A stretch of DNA of 52,795 nucleotides. Origin: an uncultured marine group I thaumarchaeote. GTDB taxonomy: Archaea > Thermoproteota > Nitrososphaeria > Nitrososphaerales > Nitrosopumilaceae. The notes beneath the pieces were generated by a model. The model was not told where the DNA came from. It saw only the letters and a program-made list of their open reading frames with translations, and did not search any database. Shown one piece after another: positions 27,905 through 35,003 of the stretch. Numbering within the stretch: position 1 is the stretch's first letter; the number at the start of each line of letters is the position of its first letter. The stretch is from contig CACLNC010000003.1 in NCBI GenBank assembly GCA_902608175.1, positions 1-52,795 of the forward strand. The letters run 5' to 3'. The position numbers were made by a program, and so were the translations under genes.

Positions 27905-29274
27905 GAAATATTTAGCTCTTTTCTAATTTCATCTACAGCCCTAATTCCAAAAATATCTCGGACTTGTTGAATTTTTATTGATTCTTTAACCATATCTCGA
28001 CCTAGTTTATCGATTAATACATTAAATACATCTGAAAATCTTAATTCCCATTTATCTGAACAATCTAAGATCTTACTAATAGCCCAACCTCTTACTTCAT
28101 CTGGTAATGGTATTTTTTCATCCGATTCAATTGATAATTTATCAAATAAATTTACAATTTGTGTAGTCTGATATGACATATTTTCAATCTCCTTAATTGT
28201 ACCATATTTTGACTCTGATTGTATTCTAATGCTGGATTGATATTCTGATAATTTTAGAAGTGCTATTACCTCTTTTGACATTGTAGATGAGGACTTATTT
28301 GTGATATTTTTCACTCCATCTAATTCGCTAAAAATTTTATCTGTTTTTTTATGAAATTCTGAGGTTAATTCTTCAGAGCGCTTAATCGTATTAGATAGAT
28401 TAGAAAGTTTACCCTCAATTTCAGTCTTAAATGGCTTTAATCCATCTGCAATCAAAGTTCGATAATCAGGTGTTTTGAGCATACTGCTAAGCTCATTTTT
28501 TAGATTTGTCATGTCATTTCCCAAATTACCACTGCGGCTAGAAATTGATTGGACATTTTTTCTTAACTCATCTATTTGTTGTGTAATACCAGATACACTT
28601 TCAGATTTCTTTGACACATTTTTAACATCCTCTTTTACACTATCTACTCTATCTGCTATTTTCTGTGTAATTCCTGCAACACTTTCAGATTTCTTTGACA
28701 CATTTTTAACATCCTCTTTTACACTATCTACTCTATCTGCTACCTTCATTATCATTTTCGAATTATTTCTAATAGAGTCTATGCTTTGAGATACAGTTTT
28801 CACCAATTCATCGGTTTTTGATGCTGATTTTTGTACTTGTTCAATTTTTGTTATTTTCTCCTGAAGTTTATCTGTTTGATCATTAAGTTTTGAAACTAAT
28901 TTATCATTTGCTTTTACCTTATTAAGATCTGAAAATATTCTTTGAGTATCTTCTTCAATGATATTAATTTGTCTTGATTGTTTTTGGATTTGATTTAATG
29001 TTGTGCTTAAGGTATTAATCATAGTTTTCATTGAAATTAACACTTTCTGATTTTCTGCAAATATTTTTGATATTGATTTGATTTCTTTTGATAGTGATTT
29101 TGTTGAGTCTGAGACATCGGATACTTGTTTTAGAATTTTTTGTGAATCAACATTAGTTTTTGTTTTAACATTTACCTTCAATTCTTTCTTTCTCGCATAT
29201 TCCTTAGCATAATTTCGTATTCGTCCTCTTCCGTCTTTTGCTAGTCCCTCTTCTTTCTTTGTACTACTAACCAT
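27901..29274 (-). CDS. Long soluble coiled-coil protein with C-terminal folded domain, unknown function
   Basis: 457 aa heptad-rich, no TM, duplicated 28-aa block ADRVDSVKEDVKNVSKKSESV[AS]GITQ[KQ]I. Confidence 0.8.
   Translation of the reverse strand: MVSSTKKEEGLAKDGRGRIRNYAKEYARKKELKVNVKTKTNVDSQKILKQVSDVSDSTKSLSKEIKSISKIFAENQKVLISMKTMINTLSTTLNQIQKQSRQINIIEEDTQRIFSDLNKVKANDKLVSKLNDQTDKLQEKITKIEQVQKSASKTDELVKTVSQSIDSIRNNSKMIMKVADRVDSVKEDVKNVSKKSESVAGITQKIADRVDSVKEDVKNVSKKSESVSGITQQIDELRKNVQSISSRSGNLGNDMTNLKNELSSMLKTPDYRTLIADGLKPFKTEIEGKLSNLSNTIKRSEELTSEFHKKTDKIFSELDGVKNITNKSSSTMSKEVIALLKLSEYQSSIRIQSESKYGTIKEIENMSYQTTQIVNLFDKLSIESDEKIPLPDEVRGWAISKILDCSDKWELRFSDVFNVLIDKLGRDMVKESIKIQQVRDIFGIRAVDEIRKELNIS
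28595..28742 (-). repeat. 84-nt spaced tandem duplication within coiled-coil gene
   Basis: acactttcagatttctttgacacatttttaacatcctcttttacactatctactctatctgct at 28595 and again at 28679. Confidence 0.93.
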
Positions 29275-29338
29275 TTCATATTTTGATCAAATTACTGATT
29301 AAAAAAGTTCAAGCTAAAATAAAATAGAAACATCGAGT

Positions 29339-29446
29339 TTACTTATTGACAGTTTCTGGTTCATGTAACATTTCATGCATGGTTTTTTCTGCCAAACCGT
29401 TATGGGTCTCGATGAAACCTCTTTCACAGTATTCACATTGTAACAT
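29339..29446 (-). CDS. C2H2-like zinc-finger microprotein, 35 aa (not in ORF track)
   Basis: My translation: MLQCEYCERGFIETHNGLAEKTMHEMLHEPETVNK; CxxC...HxxxH; TATA-like tattaatag upstream on minus strand. Confidence 0.65.
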   Translation of the reverse strand: MLQCEYCERGFIETHNGLAEKTMHEMLHEPETVNK

Positions 29447-29644
29447 AGTTACGGTATGGTACGGTACTATTAATAGTCGGGGTTATGGTGAAATTACCAT
29501 ATTTTCTGGTCAGATACCCCAGAGCTTATTTCCTCATAAAATCAGTCACTCTGATCATCATTCCAGTGTTTAGTATTGAAAAAATTACAAAATAAAGATG
29601 TTCTAATCTAAAGAATTTTTAAAGTAAGCAACACATTAGAGTGA

Positions 29645-30952
29645 ATGAATAATTTTTTTCTTCAGTTTGATGGAAGTTGGTTTCTGGATATCATAGATAA
29701 ATTCAATCCAATTCATTTTCCTCAGGATGCTTTTGTAACTGATCTTGCAATTATAATGATATTAGCTGGTGTTGTTACTCTAGCCTTCTTTAAGATTAGG
29801 CAACCACTTATCATTGGCTATCTATTTGCTGGAATGTTAATTGGACCACTCTCACCATTATGGACATCATTTTTTGTGTTAGATACAGAACAAATTAGTG
29901 GAGCAATTGGAATACTATCAGATGTCTCTACTCTGAACATATTTGCTGAAATCGGTGTTATACTGTTACTTTTTGTTATAGGAATAGAATTCCCGTTTGC
30001 AAAAATTCGTTCAATTGGGAAAATTGCAGTTGGAGTAGGTAGTATAGGATTATTTCTAACTCTTGGCATTACATTTTATGTGACAACATTATTTGGGCTT
30101 AATACAACTGATGCATTATTTTTATCTGCTGCTCTGTCAATTAGTAGTACAGCTATAATTGTAAAAGTACTTGAAGAAACAGGGAAAATTAAAAAAGAAT
30201 CCTCCATTCTAGTTCTTGGTATTCTAATAGTTGAGGATATTATTGCGGTCATTTTGATTGCATCGTTAAAATCATATGCATTAGTAGGTGATATATCAAT
30301 TGAAAGTGTAATAGTTACTCTAGTAATTGCAGCCGGATTATTTGCTGCAACGTTTACTGCTGGAAGAAAAATCATACCAAAACTTATTGATAGAGTTGCT
30401 AGTGCTGAAAATAGGGAGATCCTACTTTTAGCTATTTTGGGAGTGTGTTTTGGATACTCACTTTTAGCAGAAATTTTGGGTTTATCTGTTGCAATAGGAG
30501 CATTCCTTGCAGGAGTTCTTGTTGCAGAATCAAAATCAGCTGAAGTATCAAAAATACTTTCTAGCCCAATTAAGGACATGTTCGTTGCAATTTTCTTTGT
30601 TTCTGTTGGGGCATTAATGGATATAAGCCAGCTTGATGATTATATTTTTCTAGCAATTGTACTAATTGCTTTAGTTATAGGACTGAAACTAGGAGGTAAT
30701 CTCTTAGGTAATTTCATTTTCCGCCAACCAAGGAGAAAGTCACTTCGTTCTGGATTTGCATTAGCCGCGCCAAGAGGTGAATTTTCAATAATTATAATAA
30801 AAATTGGTGTAGATACAGGCGTTGTTAGTGCATTCCTCTTCCCACTCATAGGAATTATTACGATTATTACCGCATTCATTTCGCCATTTTTAGTTAAAGC
30901 AGGAGATAAAATAATTCCAAAAATGGCTGAAGATAAAAATGGAAAATCGTGA
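29645..30952 (+). CDS. Kef/CPA2-type cation:proton antiporter
   Basis: Polytopic; PLIIGYLFAGMLIGP, LLLFVIGIEF, LSISSTAIIVKVLEE. Confidence 0.92.
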   Translation: MNNFFLQFDGSWFLDIIDKFNPIHFPQDAFVTDLAIIMILAGVVTLAFFKIRQPLIIGYLFAGMLIGPLSPLWTSFFVLDTEQISGAIGILSDVSTLNIFAEIGVILLLFVIGIEFPFAKIRSIGKIAVGVGSIGLFLTLGITFYVTTLFGLNTTDALFLSAALSISSTAIIVKVLEETGKIKKESSILVLGILIVEDIIAVILIASLKSYALVGDISIESVIVTLVIAAGLFAATFTAGRKIIPKLIDRVASAENREILLLAILGVCFGYSLLAEILGLSVAIGAFLAGVLVAESKSAEVSKILSSPIKDMFVAIFFVSVGALMDISQLDDYIFLAIVLIALVIGLKLGGNLLGNFIFRQPRRKSLRSGFALAAPRGEFSIIIIKIGVDTGVVSAFLFPLIGIITIITAFISPFLVKAGDKIIPKMAEDKNGKS

Positions 30953-31364
30953 ATTAGATAAGCTTCTTTCTCAAACACATAAGGATATTTCAATCCAAGA
31001 TTTAGATGGGAAACAAGTTTCTTGCATAGAATTTACTCAAGAGAGATTTAATAAAATTATAGATGCTATTTCTGGGAAACCACTTGCTGTTGATACAAAT
31101 CTAAACATATTGCAGGATGGATTAGGACATGTATTTGTTGAAATTTCTTTAAAATTCTCTATTGGAAGTATAGACGAAAAAATTCTTGTTAATGCAAATG
31201 AACATTTAGATTTTTTTCAATTGATGTCACAAAATGGAATTTTATCTATTGCATCAAAAGATAATCCTGAGAAAGTATTCATGATTCAGTTACCAAAACC
31301 TGAGAGAGTATCAGACGCACTAGAGATTATAATGAATGGACTATCTAAAATATCTGATAATTGA
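30939..31364 (+). CDS. Hypothetical soluble protein overlapping antiporter 3' end
   Basis: 141-aa ORF, 14-bp overlap implying co-translation with antiporter. Confidence 0.65.
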   Translation: MENRELDKLLSQTHKDISIQDLDGKQVSCIEFTQERFNKIIDAISGKPLAVDTNLNILQDGLGHVFVEISLKFSIGSIDEKILVNANEHLDFFQLMSQNGILSIASKDNPEKVFMIQLPKPERVSDALEIIMNGLSKISDN

Positions 31365-31381
31365 TTTATTTTAAATTTTAA

Positions 31382-31455
31382 TGCAGTCGCCGGGATTTGG
31401 ACCCGGGTCACTAACTTGGCAAGCTAGAATAATAACCAAACTATACTACGACTGC
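31382..31455 (-). tRNA. tRNA-Gly(GCC), no encoded CCA
   Basis: Minus strand GCAGTCG...CGACTGC-A; anticodon arm CTAGC-TTGCCAA-GTTAG; T arm CCGGG-TCCAAAT-CCCGG. Confidence 0.92.
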
Positions 31456-31536
31456 CTGATTACTGAGCCTGAGACAGTCTATTAAAGCGTAATGATCGGG
31501 TTAAATATTTTTTAGATAAGACAACGTTAGATTATC

Positions 31537-31806
31537 GTGGATGAAAAAATTAAATCAGTTATAGAAAAAAAGATTAATGACTCTCTTTTAGATTCAGATG
31601 CAATTTCAACATTAAGTAATTCATTTGAAAATTTATCTAAATCCAAAAGAGACTTTTGTTATGGAATTATAATTGGACGATTATACAATTCATTTTATTA
31701 TCAGACTAGAAGAATATTACAACGTAGTCCAACCGATGAGGAATTCTCAGAATTTCTTAAAATGATTCAGCAATACGAAGATGATTTCCAGAAATTAAAT
31801 TTCTAA
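31537..31806 (+). CDS. Hypothetical protein (GTG start)
   Basis: 89-aa ORF in a gap between tRNA-Gly and uL16/L10e. Confidence 0.6.
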   Translation: MDEKIKSVIEKKINDSLLDSDAISTLSNSFENLSKSKRDFCYGIIIGRLYNSFYYQTRRILQRSPTDEEFSEFLKMIQQYEDDFQKLNF

Positions 31807-31808
31807 AT

Positions 31809-32309
31809 TTAGTTTTTTAGAGAAATAACTTTGATTGTTGGGGTTCCAGGTAACTTAACACAGGCACCTTTCAAGGCTTTTTTAGCCGCTTCAAGATGTT
31901 CTTTTTTTACTCTAATTTCCATAATACATTGTCCACGTTTCACTCTTGCTGCAAGACTAGTTGCTTTCCCAAATGCACGTCTCATCCCCTCTTGTAATCT
32001 ATCTGCACCTGCAGCTGCAATCATTTTATTTTCTCTTAATAATACATGTGGATATATACGCAAATTTGATGAATATCCAGTCTCACCAGTAACTTTTTCC
32101 ACCCGTTTGTTTGCAGCCAATCTTGTTGCCTCTATTGCCATATGTCTAATCTGAACTTTTTCGTTAATCAATAATTGAACACAATAGTCATAATCACCTG
32201 TGGCATCACCAGAATTAAATTTTGCAATTTTTGATTGTGGTTTACCTTTAATGTATTGTTTTCTGGTATATGGCTGTCCATTACTTCTTCTATAACATTG
32301 ACCATGCAT
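31809..32309 (-). CDS. rpl10e: Ribosomal protein uL16 (archaeal L10e)
   Basis: MHGQCYRRSNGQPYTRKQYIKGKPQSKI; LRIYPHVLLRENKMIAAAGADRLQEGMRRAFGK. Confidence 0.95.
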   Translation of the reverse strand: MHGQCYRRSNGQPYTRKQYIKGKPQSKIAKFNSGDATGDYDYCVQLLINEKVQIRHMAIEATRLAANKRVEKVTGETGYSSNLRIYPHVLLRENKMIAAAGADRLQEGMRRAFGKATSLAARVKRGQCIMEIRVKKEHLEAAKKALKGACVKLPGTPTIKVISLKN

Positions 32310-32415
32310 AATATCGAAAATCTGATGAGCCCTATTTTAACGGTTATCATTAACTACAAATCTCAATAGATTGGTTTTGATGATTATTATATCTGCAAAA
32401 ACTAACTAATCTACA

Positions 32416-32991
32416 ATGTCAGACAATATAGAATCCACTGTAATAGGTAAATTGGTTAAAAATCATACAATTATAGAAAATATTCAAACTCAGAAAGACC
32501 TGGAATTGAAAGGGTTAGGTGAATTCGATAAGGATGATTTTTTTTTAAAGCCATTTGAATCTCTTTATCTTTTATACACAAAAAAACTAGATCTACGAAA
32601 TGGTAGTAAAAACATAGGATTTGATGTTTTCTTACAATCTTGCATCAAAGAAGACCCTGATGCATTAACAAAATTTCTAATTTTCCGTGATCTACGGACT
32701 AAAGGGTATATTGTTAAAGATGGTTTTGGTTTTGGTTCAGATTTTCGTGTTTATGAGAGAGGACAGTTTGGCAATAAAGATGCAAAGTATTTAGTTTTTG
32801 CATTGAACGAAGGAAAACACGAAAAAATTGGGCATTTACAAAAGAAAATTGAGGAAATTACAAAAATGGGTAAAGAACCAATAATATCAGTTATTGAAAG
32901 ACGAGGTGAAATAATTTACTATAAAGTTTCAAGAATAAATTTTCTCAAGAACAAAATAAGTGTAGATATGAAAGATTTTGATTTTAGTTAA
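32416..32991 (+). CDS. endA: tRNA-intron splicing endonuclease subunit
   Basis: FRDLRTKGYIVKDGFGFGSDFRVYERGQFGNKDAKYLVFAL...ISVIERRGEIIYYKVSRINF. Confidence 0.9.
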   Translation: MSDNIESTVIGKLVKNHTIIENIQTQKDLELKGLGEFDKDDFFLKPFESLYLLYTKKLDLRNGSKNIGFDVFLQSCIKEDPDALTKFLIFRDLRTKGYIVKDGFGFGSDFRVYERGQFGNKDAKYLVFALNEGKHEKIGHLQKKIEEITKMGKEPIISVIERRGEIIYYKVSRINFLKNKISVDMKDFDFS

Positions 32992-33649
32992 GACCAGCAG
33001 CCCATTCAGGTGAATATTTCAGAAGGTTATTTTTTTCTGCGAATTCAAAATCATAAACTTGAACTGATTTAGTTGAATCATTCCATAAATTTTCAAAGTC
33101 AACTGCCTTTGTTTTAACCCTGTTTTGGTCATCCCATGATGTAAAGACATCAACAGATTCAAAGTTTCTATTTTGATTATCAAATGTTACATTTGATGTT
33201 CCTGAGAATGCTATCATGTCATCATATTCATCACGAAATATACCAATTTTTTCAGAGAATTTTCCATCCACTTCTTCCGAATTTGGTATTGCAATCTTCA
33301 TCTGAAGATATCCCGTATTAATAATTTGTTTTAATTTTATAACTTTTGCATCACGAATAAATTCATTAGAAAAGTTTAGTTTTCCATTACCATTTTTAGA
33401 AAAAAGTTTTACAAGTGTGTTCAGATCACCAATTGAAAAATTATGACCTGTGATCATTCTAATTTTTGTTGAATTTTTCCCAGAATTTTCAAACCCAAGA
33501 GAAAGTGTTGACAGGCTTTTCATAGTTGTGAATTCAATTGCACGATCATATTGAATGCAATTAGTCAAGCATGGAAGAAAAAATTCTGAAATTATATCAT
33601 TGCGATCGGAACGATACTGCTCTTTAAGATTTAGATTACGTAACCTCAC
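32984..33649 (-). CDS. Stand-alone PLD-like domain resembling the N-terminal domain of PLD-type DEAD/DEAH helicases; HKD motif degenerate
   Basis: LKEQYRSDRNDIISEFFLPCLTNCIQYDRAIEF...SEKIGIFRDEYDDMIAFSGTSNVTFDNQNRNFESVDVFTSWD; likely GTG start 33649; upstream part of listed ORF is antisense-free tRNA-Glu sequence. Confidence 0.65.
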   Translation of the reverse strand: MRLRNLNLKEQYRSDRNDIISEFFLPCLTNCIQYDRAIEFTTMKSLSTLSLGFENSGKNSTKIRMITGHNFSIGDLNTLVKLFSKNGNGKLNFSNEFIRDAKVIKLKQIINTGYLQMKIAIPNSEEVDGKFSEKIGIFRDEYDDMIAFSGTSNVTFDNQNRNFESVDVFTSWDDQNRVKTKAVDFENLWNDSTKSVQVYDFEFAEKNNLLKYSPEWAAGLN

Positions 33650-33678
33650 GAAAGTAATTACAAGTACTGATAAATGAA

Positions 33679-33753
33679 TGCTCCCGCCGGGATTTGAACC
33701 CGGGTCACTGCCTTGAGAGGGCAATATGCTTGGCCGGACTACACTACAGGAGC
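33679..33753 (-). tRNA. tRNA-Glu(CUC), no encoded CCA
   Basis: Minus strand GCTCCTG...CGGGAGC-A; anticodon arm TTGCC-CTCTCAA-GGCAG; T arm CCGGG-TTCAAAT-CCCGG. Confidence 0.93.
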
Positions 33754-33862
33754 TAATCAAAACGATAACGAATCACAATTTAAAGCAATGTTTTGATATT
33801 GACTCATCTTGTTAAAATTAGTGGTTTAATGAGTTTATAGAAAATCCTATACAATCTGATTC

Positions 33863-34738
33863 ATGGATTTTAACGAGTTACTATCTAAAGTTAAGATTGA
33901 AAATTTTCCAGTTGCGTTAGGTGGATGTAAATCTGATGAAGTGGGATTTGATTGTTGTGAATATAATATTACAGTTTTTGATGGAAAAAAAGAAAATGAT
34001 CACGTAATTAATTTTGGTAATGATCTTGTTAAAATTCACCATGGTAATCTTGATGAAACTGATCCTAAAACCCTCAAACAATTTGAAAATTTAAAAATTC
34101 TATATGATGAGAAGTGGGATTTACGTATGCTACAATCTAAAATTAAAGAAAAAAATAAACAAATCACAAATACATCTGCAAAAAGTTGTCTTATTGATGC
34201 ATCAGTTTGTATAACAAAATCAAATGATTCATTGAGAAATTCAGATCCATTTAGTTCATCATGGTTAAAGTGTGCCGCATATTTTCTAGCAGATGCAGTT
34301 TGTTTATTAAATCTAAAACGACCAAGTCCAACACACTCATTACATTTTATACGAGAATTTGATACGAATAAATTTCATCAAAGTATTTCTATAATCACTG
34401 ATATAATTGGTCTTGAAAGGGCAAACACATCATTATTGTCTAGAATGTGTAAATCAACAATAGGATTTTCTGATATGGTGGAAAAAAATGATAGTTCAAA
34501 AATTATTCAAAAAAAATATGAATATCTAACAGAAAAATCGTTACTGTCAGATTGTTATTTTTATTTTGGTTACATAAATCGAGATAATTTTATAAAAATA
34601 AAAAATGATATTTCAAAGAAACCAGAACTAATTCATGTTTTAAAGACTGCTTTTGATCTTGAAAATGACACAGTAAAACTATCTTCACATCTGAAAAAAC
34701 TTCAAAATTCTGTAAATTCATTGTTAGAATCCACTTAA
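33863..34738 (+). CDS. Hypothetical protein; possible degenerate NTase + HEPN-like C-terminal region
   Basis: N-term VALGGCKSDEVGFDCCEYNITVFD; helical region AAYFLADAVCLLNLKRPSPTHSLHFIREF with Rx4H. Confidence 0.6.
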   Translation: MDFNELLSKVKIENFPVALGGCKSDEVGFDCCEYNITVFDGKKENDHVINFGNDLVKIHHGNLDETDPKTLKQFENLKILYDEKWDLRMLQSKIKEKNKQITNTSAKSCLIDASVCITKSNDSLRNSDPFSSSWLKCAAYFLADAVCLLNLKRPSPTHSLHFIREFDTNKFHQSISIITDIIGLERANTSLLSRMCKSTIGFSDMVEKNDSSKIIQKKYEYLTEKSLLSDCYFYFGYINRDNFIKIKNDISKKPELIHVLKTAFDLENDTVKLSSHLKKLQNSVNSLLEST

Positions 34739-34769
34739 CGCCGTTTTATTCCACGCCTCTAGAATAAAG

Positions 34770-34777
34770 TTTTAAAG
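34770..34777 (+). promoter_or_regulatory. Candidate TATA element for Cys-rich microprotein
   Basis: ttttaaag about 23-30 nt before ATG 34800. Confidence 0.5.
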
Positions 34778-34799
34778 CAATGCTATATCTTAAATTTTC

Positions 34800-34943
34800 A
34801 TGACAGATCAAGCATGTGGATGCGAAGCAGATTCTGGTGATCCTGATTATGCATGTGATTGCGCAATGCAAGGTCATTGTATATGCAGCCAAGATTGTAA
34901 ATGTAATACTGATGTCTGTAAAGAAGCAGTATCACAGCTATAA
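34800..34943 (+). CDS. Cys-rich, metallothionein-like microprotein, 47 aa (not in ORF track)
   Basis: My translation: MTDQACGCEADSGDPDYACDCAMQGHCICSQDCKCNTDVCKEAVSQL; 9 Cys, repeated CxC. Confidence 0.72.
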   Translation: MTDQACGCEADSGDPDYACDCAMQGHCICSQDCKCNTDVCKEAVSQL

Positions 34944-35003
34944 CCACACCTTTTCTTTTTTATTTGAAACATTTAACTAGGATATTTTGTTATTTTTAGT
35001 TAC

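Noticed and set aside
28475-28789. + strand ORF with repeated TLSDFFDTFLTSSFTLSTLSA
   Set aside because: Antisense artefact of the coiled-coil gene duplication
29346-29573. Listed + strand 75-aa ORF
   Set aside because: No recognisable features; the minus strand C2H2-like ORF in the same region is more convincing
30076-30579. 167-aa minus ORF antisense to the antiporter
   Set aside because: Low-complexity Ala/Ile/Ser product, no start context, lies fully within a well-supported gene
31388-33709. 25-nt near-identical direct repeat (24/25) at 31388-31412 and 33685-33709 resembling att sites
   Set aside because: Both copies are the T arms of same-strand tRNA genes (Gly and Glu), and the interval contains core genes uL16 and endA, so an integrated element is unlikely
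33650-33760. N-terminal part of the listed minus ORF 32984-33760
   Set aside because: This stretch translates tRNA-Glu sequence (SQGSDPGSNPGGS); the true start is probably GTG 33649 or another internal start
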